Of a stretch of 64,000 nt of DNA, positions 1 to 8,504 are shown one piece after another (the first letter of the stretch is position 1; each line of letters opens with the position of its first letter). Origin of the DNA: Oceanibacterium hippocampi (GTDB lineage: Bacteria > Pseudomonadota > Alphaproteobacteria > Sneathiellales > Sneathiellaceae). The translations under genes and the position numbers were made by a program. The DNA is taken from assembly GCF_900172325.1 (NCBI RefSeq), contig NZ_FWFR01000001.1:1566335-1630334 (forward strand). Reading direction: 5' to 3'. Below the pieces are notes generated by a model, which ran no database searches, was not told where the DNA came from, and saw only the letters and a list, made by a program, of their open reading frames with translations.

Positions 1-260
1 TGACGATCACCGTCCGGCGCGAGGGCAGCCGCATCGCCGCGGCCGTCACGAATCGGGGCGAGCCGATCGCGCGCGAGCATCTGCCGCGCCTGACCGAACG
101 CTTCTACCGGGTCGACAATGCCCGCTCGCGGCGGCTCGGCGGTACCGGGCTCGGGCTTGCCATCGTGAAGCATATCGTCAACCGGCATCGCGGCTCTCTG
201 GCCATCGATTCGGGCGCGGAACAGGGCACGGTCTTCACTGTTTACTTCCCGGCCCGCTGA
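1..260 (+). CDS. phoR: PhoR-type sensor histidine kinase, C-terminal fragment
   Basis: Only the end of this gene lies in the window; the start is off the left edge. The readable frame gives the ATP-binding end of a HisKA/HATPase_c kinase: the phrase RFYRVDNARSR followed by GGTGLGLAIVKHI is the F and G2 box region typical of PhoR, and the protein ends in VYFPAR. The family senses phosphate status through the Pst-PhoU complex and phosphorylates PhoB. Neighbours support the name: pstSCAB-phoU-phoB follow on the same strand, the usual alphaproteobacterial order. The 190 bases after the stop contain the Pho-box-like repeats that should drive pstS. The kinase identity is firm; the PhoR name rests largely on context. 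Confidence 0.88.
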   Translation, partial: TITVRREGSRIAAAVTNRGEPIAREHLPRLTERFYRVDNARSRRLGGTGLGLAIVKHIVNRHRGSLAIDSGAEQGTVFTVYFPAR

Positions 261-317
261 CCGCCAGGCGGCGGACCGGGAACCCGGCGGAGCGCCCGGA
301 TTTCCGCGCCGCGACGG

Positions 318-357
318 CCGTCATCAAAGTGTCATGTCCCTGTAATAGACCCGACAC
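318..357 (+). promoter_or_regulatory. Pho-box-like PhoB binding repeats upstream of pstS
   Basis: Three heptamers, CCGTCAT at 318, GTGTCAT at 329 and CTGTAAT at 340, sit exactly 11 bases apart, with a weaker fourth unit CCGACAC at 351. PhoB family members bind direct repeats resembling CTGTCAT with 11-bp spacing, usually in place of a -35 element. The first start codon downstream is pstS at 451. A possible -10 lies near 368, but it is poor. Position and periodicity make this a good candidate for phosphate-starvation control of the whole operon. Confidence 0.75.
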
Positions 358-450
358 CGGGCACCGGTAGCACGGTCTCACCAGGCGGCATCACCGGCCC
401 GTACCGTTCAAGACGGCGGGCGCTGCTCCGCGAATATGGAGAGATAAGTC

Positions 451-1476
451 ATGAAGAAGATTCTGAGCCTTGCGTTGCTCGCCACGGTCGCCGTTGTCGG
501 GGCCGCCGAGGCCCGCGACCAGATCCGCGTCGTCGGTTCCTCGACCGTGTTCCCGTTCTCGACCGCGGTGGCCGAGACTTTCGGCAAGACCTCGGGCTTC
601 AAGACCCCGGTCGTCGAGAGCACCGGCTCGGGCGGCGGTCTGAAGCTGTTCTGCGCCGGCGTGGGCCCGGAGCATCCGGACATCACCAACGCCTCGCGTC
701 GGATCAAGGAATCCGAGGTCGAGCTGTGCGCCAAGAACGGCGTCAAGGAGATCACCGAGGTCAAGATCGGCTTCGACGGCATCGTTTTCGCCAATTCCAA
801 GGCGACCGCGGAAGTCGATCTCAGCCTGAAGGACATCTTCCTCGCGCTGGCCAAGGAAGTGCCGGTCGACGGCAAGCTGGTCGCCAACCCGTACAAGACC
901 TGGAAGGACGTCAACCCGGCCCTTCCGGCGACCAAGATCGAGGTTCTCGGCCCGCCGCCGACCTCCGGCACCCGCGATGCCTTCGTCGAGCTCGCCATGG
1001 AGGGCGGTGCCAAGCAGATCGAGATGCTGGCCGATCTCCGCGAGTCGGACAAGAAGGCCTTCAGGGCGGTCGCCCATTCGATCCGCGAGGACGGCCACTA
1101 CATCGAGGCCGGCGAAAACGACAACCTGATCGTCCAGAAGCTCGAGGCCAATCCGGACGCTTTCGGCGTCTTCGGCTACAGCTTCCTCGACCAGAACTCC
1201 GACAAGATCCAGGGCAGCGCCATCGGCGGCGTCACCCCGACCTTCGAGAATATCGCCGGCGGTGACTACAAGATCTCCCGCTCGATGTTCTTCTACGTGA
1301 AGAAGGCGCATGTCGGCACCATCCCCGGCATCAAGGAGTTCGTCGGCGAGTTCACCAGCGAGGATGCCTTCGGCGAATTCGGCTACCTGACGGACAAGGG
1401 GCTGATCCCGCTGCCGGAAGAGGAGCGCGCCAAGGTTCGTGACGAGGCCGTCAGCATGCAGTCGCTGACGATGTAA
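451..1476 (+). CDS. pstS: Phosphate ABC transporter, periplasmic phosphate-binding protein PstS
   Basis: 341 residues. A signal peptide (lysines at 2-3, hydrophobic core to about residue 18, AEA cleavage site near 21) precedes a PBP-like fold. The mature start VVGSSTVFPFS and the later SGTRDAF stretch are phosphate-contacting loops typical of PstS. It captures phosphate in the periplasm and delivers it to PstCA. A GGAGAG ribosome site lies just upstream of the ATG. It follows the Pho-box-like repeats and is separated from pstC by about 136 bases holding a strong hairpin, which suggests it is made in excess over the membrane components. Confidence 0.96.
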   Translation: MKKILSLALLATVAVVGAAEARDQIRVVGSSTVFPFSTAVAETFGKTSGFKTPVVESTGSGGGLKLFCAGVGPEHPDITNASRRIKESEVELCAKNGVKEITEVKIGFDGIVFANSKATAEVDLSLKDIFLALAKEVPVDGKLVANPYKTWKDVNPALPATKIEVLGPPPTSGTRDAFVELAMEGGAKQIEMLADLRESDKKAFRAVAHSIREDGHYIEAGENDNLIVQKLEANPDAFGVFGYSFLDQNSDKIQGSAIGGVTPTFENIAGGDYKISRSMFFYVKKAHVGTIPGIKEFVGEFTSEDAFGEFGYLTDKGLIPLPEEERAKVRDEAVSMQSLTM

Positions 1477-1494
1477 GACCAGGCCGGTGGCGGG

Positions 1495-1516
1495 CGCTTC
1501 CGGATCGCCGGAAGCG
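1495..1516 (+). other. Intercistronic hairpin between pstS and pstC
   Basis: Arms CGCTTCCGG (1495-1503) and CCGGAAGCG (1508-1516) are perfectly complementary around a 4-base loop ATCG. It starts 18 bases after the pstS stop. No T-run follows, so it is not a canonical terminator. Such hairpins after binding-protein genes often protect the upstream message from 3' exonucleases or attenuate the downstream permease genes. That role here is inference. Confidence 0.7.
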
Positions 1517-1612
1517 TGCCGCGCCGGTTCTTGCCTGTCGCGCGCAGGGAACGTTACAACGGGCCGTCGCGCGCGGCCGCAAGTTTCCGGAACGAGAAGC
1601 GGATCCAGTAAC

Positions 1613-2995
1613 ATGCCAGTGTCCACACTCGCGATCGTCCTCGTCCTGATGGCGCTTTCGGCCTTCTACATGGGTCGGCGCCGGGCCACTGCCGCCCAGG
1701 CGAACGGCGGCTACCGGACGAGTTCGCGGCCGCATCATCACGGCCTCTACCTGGCGATCTGGGTGGCGATCCCCGCGGCGCTCGTGGCCGCGTTCTGGCT
1801 GTTGATCCAGGGCTACGTGATCGACAGCATCGTCCTTGCCGATCTCCCTCCCGCCTACGCCGACATATCTCCCGACCGGCTCAACCTGCTGCTGCAGGAG
1901 ATCCACTCGGTGGCCGGCGGCGGCATCGTCGGCCGCGAGGTCGACGACGGGCTGCGCCTGCTCGCCGAACGCTACCATGACCTCAGCATGATCGGCGACG
2001 CGGCCCGGCTGGTGCTGGTGCTCGGCCTCGCGATCGGCGCCTTCGTCTTCGCCCTGCGCCGGATCTCGCCGCGCCTGCAGGCCCGCGAACGGGTCGAGAA
2101 GGTCATCATGATCTTCCTGATCGTCGCTTCGACGATCTCGATCCTGACGACGGTCGGCATCGTGCTGTCGCTGCTTTTCGAGACGATGCGTTTCTTCGAC
2201 AAGGTGCCGATCACCGAATTCCTGTTCGGCCTCAACTGGAGCCCGCAGACGGCGCTCCGTTCCGACCAGGTCGGCTCGTCCGGCGCCTTCGGCGCGGTCC
2301 CGCTGTTCGCCGGCACGTTGCTGATCACGCTGATCGCGATGCTTGTCGCGGTGCCGATCGGGCTGATGAGCGCGGTCTACATGACGGAATTCGCCAGCCC
2401 CCGCTTCCGCGCCACGGTCAAGCCGCTGCTGGAGATCCTGGCCGGCGTGCCGACCGTGGTCTACGGCTTCTTCGCGGCACTGACCGTCGGCGTCTTCTTC
2501 CGCGACCTGGGCGACGCGATCGGCCTCGACATCGTCTCGGAAAGCGCGCTCGCGGCCGGCGTAGTCATGGGCGTGATGATCATTCCCTTCGTTTCCTCGC
2601 TCAGCGACGACGTCATCAACGCGGTGCCGCAATCGCTGCGCGACGGCTCCTACGGGCTCGGCGCGACCAGGGCCGAGACGATCCGCCTGGTCATCCTGCC
2701 GGCCGCGCTGCCCGGCATCGTCGGCGCCGTGATGCTGGCGATCAGCCGGGCCATCGGCGAGACGATGATCGTCGTGATGGCCGCCGGCTTCGCCGCCAAC
2801 CTGACCGCGAACCCGCTCGAGGCCGTCACCACCGTCACCGTGCAGATCGTCGGCCTGCTGGTCGGCGACCAGGAATTCGACAGCGCCAAGACACTGGCGG
2901 CCTTCGCGCTCGCGCTGGTGCTCTTCCTGGTGACCCTGGGGCTCAACGTCATGGCCCTCATGTTCGTCCGAAAGTATCGAGAGAAATATGACTGA
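1613..2995 (+). CDS. pstC: Phosphate ABC transporter permease PstC
   Basis: 460 residues from the ATG at 1613 (MPVSTLAIV). The reading frame stays open back to 1487, but that stretch overlaps the hairpin and reads unlike protein. Membrane segments lie near residues 3-20 and 38-60, then a periplasmic loop and a further segment. The BPD_transp_1 permease core occupies the C-terminal half, with the coupling-helix region around DGSYGLGATRAETI. This is longer than the roughly 300-residue enterobacterial PstC, but long N-terminal extensions are common in alphaproteobacteria. It forms the phosphate channel with PstA. Its end overlaps the pstA start by 8 bases. Confidence 0.94.
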   Translation: MPVSTLAIVLVLMALSAFYMGRRRATAAQANGGYRTSSRPHHHGLYLAIWVAIPAALVAAFWLLIQGYVIDSIVLADLPPAYADISPDRLNLLLQEIHSVAGGGIVGREVDDGLRLLAERYHDLSMIGDAARLVLVLGLAIGAFVFALRRISPRLQARERVEKVIMIFLIVASTISILTTVGIVLSLLFETMRFFDKVPITEFLFGLNWSPQTALRSDQVGSSGAFGAVPLFAGTLLITLIAMLVAVPIGLMSAVYMTEFASPRFRATVKPLLEILAGVPTVVYGFFAALTVGVFFRDLGDAIGLDIVSESALAAGVVMGVMIIPFVSSLSDDVINAVPQSLRDGSYGLGATRAETIRLVILPAALPGIVGAVMLAISRAIGETMIVVMAAGFAANLTANPLEAVTTVTVQIVGLLVGDQEFDSAKTLAAFALALVLFLVTLGLNVMALMFVRKYREKYD

Positions 2996-4313
2996 TCAGG
3001 CGATAAACGAGAGTGGTTCGGAGAGCGTCAGGTCGTCGACCGTCTCAGACGATGCCTTCCGGGGTCGCCTGAAGCGCCGCCACGCCGCCGACCGGCGTTT
3101 CCGGCTGATCGGTCTTGGCGCCATCCTGGTCGCACTGACCATGCTCGGCATCATCCTCGTCAGCATCGTCGGCAAGGGCTACACCGCCTTCGTTGCGACC
3201 GAGATCATGCTGACCGTCGATCTCGACCGGTCGGTGATCGATCCGAAGGGCACCGGCGACCCGGCGGTCATCGGCGCGGCAAGCTACGGCAAGCTCATCC
3301 GCGATGCGATGATGGCGGCCTTTCCCGAGGTCAAGGAGCGGCGCAAGCTGCGCTCGCTGTTCGGTCTGGTATCCGGCGAAGCCTCGCACGAAATCCGCCA
3401 GTACGTGCTCGACAACCCGGACGCGATCGGAACACGTCAGGCGTTCTGGTTCCCGGCCGACGACAACATCGACATGCTCGTGAAGGGACATATCGATCGC
3501 AAGTCGGCGGAAGGCGACCGCAAGGTCAGCAACGACGAGATCGCCTGGGTCGAGCAGCTCGAAGCGAGCGGCGCCGTGCGGACCGTGTTCAACAGCCGTT
3601 TCTTCAGTTCGGGCGACAGCCGGGAACCGGAGATCGCCGGGGTCTGGGGCGCGGTCGTGGGATCCTTCTTCATGCTGGTGGTGACGCTGCTGCTGTCCTT
3701 CCCGATCGCCGTCATGACGGCAGTCTATCTGGAGGAATTCGCGCCGAAGAACCGCTGGACCGACCTGATCGAGGTCAATATCAACAACCTCGCCGCGGTG
3801 CCGTCGATCGTCTTCGGCCTGCTCGGTCTCGCGGTCTTCCTGAACGTCATGCACCTGCCCCGTTCGGCGCCGATCGTCGGCGGCCTGACGCTGGCGCTGA
3901 TGACGCTGCCGACGATCGTCATCGCCGCGCGGGCGGCGCTCGGCGCGGTGCCGCCGTCGATCCGCCAGGCGGCGCTCGGGATGGGCGCCTCGCCGATGCA
4001 GACGGTGTTGCACCACGTGCTGCCGCTGGCCATGCCAGGCATCCTGACGGGCACCATCCTCGGCATGGCGCGGGCGCTTGGCGAGACCGCGCCGTTGCTG
4101 ATGATCGGCATGGTCGCCTTCATTGTCGATATTCCGAGCGGGGTGATGGATCCGGCGACGGCGCTTCCGGTGCAGATCTACCTCTGGGCCGACAGCCCGG
4201 AACGGGCGTTTGTCGAGAAGACGTCGGGCGCCATCATGGTGCTCCTCGGCTTCCTCATCTTCATGAATGCAATCGCGGTGCTGCTGCGCAAGCGATTTGA
4301 ACGACGCTGGTAA
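2988..4313 (+). CDS. pstA: Phosphate ABC transporter permease PstA, DUF3333 type
   Basis: 441 residues. A cytoplasmic N-terminus is followed by a membrane segment near 41-63, then about 150 residues of extracytoplasmic sequence matching the DUF3333 extension of alphaproteobacterial PstA, then the permease core with the coupling sequence [14 protein letters not shown]. It pairs with PstC in the inner membrane. The ATG lies inside the last codons of pstC, so translation is probably coupled. The extension has no assigned function in the family as far as I know. Confidence 0.94.
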   Translation: MTDQAINESGSESVRSSTVSDDAFRGRLKRRHAADRRFRLIGLGAILVALTMLGIILVSIVGKGYTAFVATEIMLTVDLDRSVIDPKGTGDPAVIGAASYGKLIRDAMMAAFPEVKERRKLRSLFGLVSGEASHEIRQYVLDNPDAIGTRQAFWFPADDNIDMLVKGHIDRKSAEGDRKVSNDEIAWVEQLEASGAVRTVFNSRFFSSGDSREPEIAGVWGAVVGSFFMLVVTLLLSFPIAVMTAVYLEEFAPKNRWTDLIEVNINNLAAVPSIVFGLLGLAVFLNVMHLPRSAPIVGGLTLALMTLPTIVIAARAALGAVPPSIRQAALGMGASPMQTVLHHVLPLAMPGILTGTILGMARALGETAPLLMIGMVAFIVDIPSGVMDPATALPVQIYLWADSPERAFVEKTSGAIMVLLGFLIFMNAIAVLLRKRFERRW

Positions 4314-4323
4314 GGGAAAAAGC

Positions 4324-5130
4324 ATGTCACAAGCATTGGCCGATCGCACTGCCCGCACCGGCGTTCCGGACGACGATATCGCTGTCAGCGGCCGCGACAT
4401 CTCGGTCTTCTACGGCGAGAAACAGGCCCTGTTCGACGTCGATATCGATATTCCGCGCCAGCAGGTGACCTCGCTGATCGGTCCCTCCGGCTGTGGCAAG
4501 TCGACCTTTCTGCGCTGCATCAACCGGATGAACGACACCATCCCGGGCTGTCGCGTGACGGGCGAACTGTTCCTCGACGGGGAGGATATCAACAGCCCGA
4601 GGATCGACGTGGTGCAGCTTCGCGCGCGGGTCGGCATGGTGTTCCAGAAGCCGAACCCGTTCCCGAAATCGATTTACGACAACGTGGCCTACGGGCCGCG
4701 CATCCACGGCCTGGTGAAGAATCGCGGCGAGGCCGACGAGATCGTCGAGCGGAGCCTCGAGAAGGCCGGCCTGCTGAAAGAGGTGAAGGATCGCCTGCAG
4801 GAGCCGGGGACCGGGCTGTCGGGCGGCCAGCAGCAGCGTCTCTGCATCGCCCGGGCGCTGGCCGTCGGGCCGGAAGTGCTGCTGATGGACGAGCCCTGCT
4901 CGGCGCTCGACCCGATCGCGACGGCCAGGATCGAGGAGCTCATCGAGGAGCTCAAGGCGAACTACACGATCATCATCGTCACCCATTCGATGCAGCAGGC
5001 CGCCCGCGTCTCGCAGAAAACGGCCTTCTTCCATCTCGGGCAACTGGTGGAGGCGGGCCTGACCGAGAGGATCTTCACCAGTCCGGAGGACGAGCGCACT
5101 CAGGGTTACATTACCGGCCGCTTCGGCTGA
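4324..5130 (+). CDS. pstB: Phosphate ABC transporter ATP-binding protein PstB
   Basis: 268 residues from the ATG at 4324 (MSQALADR); an upstream in-frame start at 4267 would overlap pstA and is unlikely. Walker A GPSGCGKS is at 53-60, the signature LSGGQQQR near 162, and Walker [13 protein letters not shown] follows. The CSALDP variant is typical of PstB. It hydrolyses ATP to drive phosphate import through PstCA and also takes part in signalling to PhoR with PhoU. It lies ten bases after pstA. Confidence 0.97.
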   Translation: MSQALADRTARTGVPDDDIAVSGRDISVFYGEKQALFDVDIDIPRQQVTSLIGPSGCGKSTFLRCINRMNDTIPGCRVTGELFLDGEDINSPRIDVVQLRARVGMVFQKPNPFPKSIYDNVAYGPRIHGLVKNRGEADEIVERSLEKAGLLKEVKDRLQEPGTGLSGGQQQRLCIARALAVGPEVLLMDEPCSALDPIATARIEELIEELKANYTIIIVTHSMQQAARVSQKTAFFHLGQLVEAGLTERIFTSPEDERTQGYITGRFG

Positions 5131-5146
5131 GGGGGAGGATTACCCG

Positions 5147-5881
5147 ATGAATGAGAAGGGTCATATCGTCAAGTCGTTCGACACCGATCTGACGGAGATA
5201 TCGAACCTGGTGATGCGCATGGGCGGTCTCGCCGAGGCGCAGCTCGCCATGGCCATCGACAGCCTGGTCAAGCGCGACAGCGAGCTTGCCCAGCAAACGG
5301 TCCAGGGCGACGGCAAGGTCGACGAGCTGGAGCGCGAGATCGACAACATGGCGGTGCGGATGCTGGCGCTGCGCCAGCCGATGGCCGCCGATCTGCGCGT
5401 CGTCATCGCCGCGCTGAAGATCTCCACGATGCTGGAGCGGATCGCCGACTACGCAGCCAACGTGGCCAAGCGGGTCATCGCCATCAACAAGCTGCCGCCG
5501 ATCCGCCCGTCGCACGCGGTGCCGCGCATGGCACAGCAGGTGCAGGCGATGATCAAGGACGTGCTCGACGCCTACCAGAACAACGATTCGGACCTCGCGA
5601 TGCAGGTCTGGCGGCGCGACGCGGAGGTCGACGAATCCTACAACAGCCTGTTCCGCGAATTGCTGACCTACATGATGGAGGACCCCCGCAACATCGGCGG
5701 TTGCGCCCATCTGCTGTTCATGGCGAAGAATATCGAGCGGGTCGGCGACCTGACGACCAACGTCGCCGAGATCATCCACTACCAGGTGCACGGGCACGAG
5801 CCCGAGAAGGCCCGGCCAAAGGGCGACGAAACGAGCTTCGCCACCGTGACGATCGACGACAAGGCCGAGGGAAGCGAATGA
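5147..5881 (+). CDS. phoU: Phosphate signalling protein PhoU
   Basis: 244 residues, the usual length. Two PhoU repeats (about 18-105 and 120-210) carry the metal-binding motif pattern, seen in LERIADYAANVAKR and IERVGDLTTNVAE. PhoU links PstB occupancy to PhoR and keeps the Pho response off when phosphate is plentiful. A GGGGGAGGA ribosome site precedes the ATG. The stop overlaps the phoB start as ATGA. Confidence 0.96.
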   Translation: MNEKGHIVKSFDTDLTEISNLVMRMGGLAEAQLAMAIDSLVKRDSELAQQTVQGDGKVDELEREIDNMAVRMLALRQPMAADLRVVIAALKISTMLERIADYAANVAKRVIAINKLPPIRPSHAVPRMAQQVQAMIKDVLDAYQNNDSDLAMQVWRRDAEVDESYNSLFRELLTYMMEDPRNIGGCAHLLFMAKNIERVGDLTTNVAEIIHYQVHGHEPEKARPKGDETSFATVTIDDKAEGSE

Positions 5882-6579
5882 CCGCGCGCATCCTGATCGT
5901 CGAGGACGAGCCGTCGCTGGTCGCGTTGCTGCGCTACAATCTCGAATCCGAAGGCTATCAGGTCGACGAGGCGTCGGACGGCGAGACCGCCCTGCAACTC
6001 GTCCAGGAGGGGCCGCCGGACCTGCTGCTGCTCGACTGGATGCTGCCCGAGGTCTCGGGCATCGAGATCTGCCGGCGGCTGCGCGCCTCCAGCGAGACCA
6101 GGAACCTGCCGATCATCATGGTGACCGCGCGCGCCGAGGAGAACGACCGCATCCGCGGGCTCGACGTCGGGGCGGACGACTATATCGCGAAGCCGTTCTC
6201 GCCGGCCGAACTGCTGGCACGGATCCGTGCCGTGTTCCGCCGGATCCGGCCGGCGCTCGACAGCGAGGTGCTGACCTACCAGGACATCGTGATGGATCTC
6301 GCCGCCCACAAGGTGCGGCGCAGCGAGCGCGAGGTCCATCTCGGACCGACCGAATTCCGGCTGATGCGCTACTTCCTCGAACGTCCGGGCCGGGTGCTCA
6401 CACGCGAACAGCTGCTCGACGGGGTCTGGGGTCGCGACGTCTATGTCGAGGAACGCACCGTCGACGTTCATATCCGGCGGCTGCGCAAGGCGATGAACGG
6501 GGAGGACGAGATCGACCTGATCCGCACCGTCCGGGCCGTCGGCTATGCGCTCGACGTTCCGGCGATGGCCGAACGCTAG
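5878..6579 (+). CDS. phoB: Phosphate regulon response regulator PhoB
   Basis: 233 residues. The receiver domain (1-120) has the acidic pocket VEDEPS, the phospho-acceptor D53 in LLLDWMLPE, and the KPFSP loop. The OmpR-type winged helix (about 130-230) includes PTEFRLMRYFLERPGRVLTREQLLDGVWG. When phosphorylated by PhoR it activates Pho-box promoters such as the one before pstS. It begins inside the phoU stop codon, so it is the last gene of the pst operon. The next gene converges on it four bases away. Confidence 0.96.
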   Translation: MTARILIVEDEPSLVALLRYNLESEGYQVDEASDGETALQLVQEGPPDLLLLDWMLPEVSGIEICRRLRASSETRNLPIIMVTARAEENDRIRGLDVGADDYIAKPFSPAELLARIRAVFRRIRPALDSEVLTYQDIVMDLAAHKVRRSEREVHLGPTEFRLMRYFLERPGRVLTREQLLDGVWGRDVYVEERTVDVHIRRLRKAMNGEDEIDLIRTVRAVGYALDVPAMAER

Positions 6580-6583
6580 GCGC

Positions 6584-7054
6584 TCAGGCCTCCCTCGCTC
6601 CCCGGGGCGTGAGCCAGCGGCTCATCACGAACACCGTTTCGACCGCGTAGCCGATCCGCTCGTAGAAGGCCCGGGCCGCATCGTTTCCGTCGCGCACCAT
6701 CAGTTCGACCTTGGGCGCGCCGAGCCCGGCCAGCCATTGCTCGGCATGCGCCACCATCCGCCGGCCGAGGCCGGTGCCGCGATGGCGCGGCGCGACCGCG
6801 AGATAGTAGATCCAGCCACGATGCCCGTCGAAGCCGCACATCACCGTGGCGACGATCTCCCCGGCCGGTTCCGCGGCGACGAAGAGCGCCGAAGAGGGGT
6901 TGCGCGCGCAAAGCGCGATGTCGGCCTGCGGATCGTTCCAGGGCCGGGTCAGGGCCGCGGCATCCCAGAGCGCCACGATGGCGGAAATGTCGTCGTCCCG
7001 GAAGGGGCGTGGCGCGGGGCTCTGCACAATCCCGGCGGCCCGCCGCGGCCTCAA
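6584..7054 (-). CDS. GNAT family N-acetyltransferase
   Basis: 156 residues if translation starts at the TTG at 7054, which overlaps the mlaC stop as TTGA; a GTG at 7027 is the alternative. The GNAT acetyl-CoA loop is clear: VAPRHRGTGLGRRMV, with the C-terminal AARAFYERIGY motif. This arrangement resembles the YpeA group, whose substrates are mostly unknown. It is the last gene of a minus-strand run mlaA-mlaC-GNAT, so it may be co-expressed with outer-membrane lipid maintenance. I do not assign a substrate. Confidence 0.88.
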   Translation of the reverse strand: MRPRRAAGIVQSPAPRPFRDDDISAIVALWDAAALTRPWNDPQADIALCARNPSSALFVAAEPAGEIVATVMCGFDGHRGWIYYLAVAPRHRGTGLGRRMVAHAEQWLAGLGAPKVELMVRDGNDAARAFYERIGYAVETVFVMSRWLTPRGAREA

Positions 7055-7662
7055 TCGACCTTGACGCTCTGCTTCCGCAGGCGGTCAAGCAGGGCATCGA
7101 CGCCCTGCGGCGAATTCTGGATCACCGAGCCGAATTCGGAGCGGTGCGTCAGGGCCATCGATACGCCTTCCACGGCGACATCGACGATCAGCGGCTTGCT
7201 GCCGTCCTCTCGGACCCGCCAGTCGACCCGGAGCGGCGGACGCTGGCCGCGCTTGATCACGGTATTGACCGAGGTTTCCTTCTCGTTCAGCTCGGTCGCG
7301 CCGGTGATCTCGAAGGTCTCGCCGGAATACTCGCCGAGCCGCGCCGCATAGACGCTGAGGACGTAGGATTCGAACAGGCGGCTGAACTCCTCCTGCTGTT
7401 CCTCGCTGGCCTGGCGCCAGTAGCGGGCCAGCACGAAGCGACCGATCCTCGGCAAATCGAAATCCCGCTTCAGCAGGGTTTCAAGGCCGGCGATCCGCTC
7501 GGACGCATCGAGCTTGTCGTTGCTGAGCAGGGCGATCGCCTCGTCGCCGAGGTTGCGGACGAATTCCCGCGCCTGGTCGGCTCCGGCATGGGCGAGGCCG
7601 GCGCCCATCAGCCCGGTCACAAACAGGAGCGTGGCGACGGCGCGAAGCATGCGGTGGAACAT
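7051..7662 (-). CDS. mlaC: Phospholipid transport periplasmic protein MlaC (Ttg2D family)
   Basis: 203 residues. A signal peptide (hydrophobic core about 8-22, AHA site near 26) precedes a Tol_Tol_Ttg2 domain, recognised from RDFDLPRIGRFVLARYWR and the C-terminal DVAVEGVSMALTHRSEF pattern. MlaC shuttles phospholipid between the outer-membrane MlaA complex and the inner-membrane MlaFED transporter. It follows mlaA by 8 bases. The inner-membrane partner genes are not here but about 51 kb away in the same window. Confidence 0.92.
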   Translation of the reverse strand: MFHRMLRAVATLLFVTGLMGAGLAHAGADQAREFVRNLGDEAIALLSNDKLDASERIAGLETLLKRDFDLPRIGRFVLARYWRQASEEQQEEFSRLFESYVLSVYAARLGEYSGETFEITGATELNEKETSVNTVIKRGQRPPLRVDWRVREDGSKPLIVDVAVEGVSMALTHRSEFGSVIQNSPQGVDALLDRLRKQSVKVD

Positions 7663-7670
7663 CGGTCGAT

Positions 7671-8504
7671 CTACTCCGCCGCCGCCTCGGAAATCGTCTC
7701 GGCGTCAAGATCCTCCTGGAATTCGAAGGATATCGTCGCCGTCTCATCGAGCGGCGCCGGCGCGCCGTTACGAATCTCGTCGCCGCGACGCTGGCGGTAG
7801 AGCGAGCGGAGCGTGGCATAGAAGTCGATGGCGTTGCGTTCGATATCGTCGAGCGTCTCGAGGTTCCGCGCCCGGTAGTCGACCGCGTCGACGGCGCTGC
7901 GAACCATGATGAACTCTGCCGCCTCGTTCCGCCGCAGCCAGTTGTTCCACGGGTCGACGTAATATTCGAGGGCCGTGCCCGCGAGCTTGCGCGGTGAACT
8001 CGGCCCGAGGACCGGAACGACAAGATAGGGGCCCTCGGGAATGCCCCAGACCGCGAAGGTCTGGCCGAAGTCCTCGTTGTGTTTCTCCAGGCCGAACCAG
8101 CTGTCGGCAACGTCGAACAGGCCGAACACGCCGATGGTCGAATTGACCGCGAAACGCCCCACGGTGGTCCCGGCGCGGTTCACCTCGCCCTGCAGCAGGT
8201 CGTTGGCGAAGATCACCGGGCCGCGCAGGTTGTCGAGGGCGTTGCGCACCGAATCCTGGACCGGATCGGGCAGGGTGCCGCGATAGATCTCCGCGACCGG
8301 GCGCAGCAGGATCTGGTCGAGGAAGCGGTTGACCTCGAAGAAATAGCGGTTCATCGGCTCGAGCGGGTCGTTCGCCTCGTTGTAGGCGGCGACTGCCTCC
8401 TGGTCGTCGCGATCGGGCATGCTGGCGCAGGCCGACAGCGTCAGCGCCATCATGGCGGCGAGCCAGATGCCAGGTCGGAAAAGGATTTTCGCAGCAGAGA
8501 GCAT
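7671..8504 (-). CDS. mlaA: MlaA (VacJ) outer-membrane lipoprotein
   Basis: 277 residues from the ATG at 8504; a TTG at 8516 is possible. A lipoprotein signal with lipobox LSAC precedes the MlaA domain, with the hallmark NDPLEPMNRYFFEVNRFLD and later DNLRGPVIFANDLLQGE, FAVNSTIGVFGLFDVA and YLVVPVLGPSS. The C-terminal tail is acidic and low-complexity. The protein removes misplaced phospholipid from the outer leaflet and passes it to MlaC, the next gene. Confidence 0.94.
   Translation of the reverse strand: MLSAAKILFRPGIWLAAMMALTLSACASMPDRDDQEAVAAYNEANDPLEPMNRYFFEVNRFLDQILLRPVAEIYRGTLPDPVQDSVRNALDNLRGPVIFANDLLQGEVNRAGTTVGRFAVNSTIGVFGLFDVADSWFGLEKHNEDFGQTFAVWGIPEGPYLVVPVLGPSSPRKLAGTALEYYVDPWNNWLRRNEAAEFIMVRSAVDAVDYRARNLETLDDIERNAIDFYATLRSLYRQRRGDEIRNGAPAPLDETATISFEFQEDLDAETISEAAAE

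Noticed and set aside
1487-1612. A longer N-terminus of PstC starting at 1487.
   Set aside because: It covers the perfect hairpin and lacks a membrane-protein pattern; MPVSTLAIV at 1613 starts the first helix directly.
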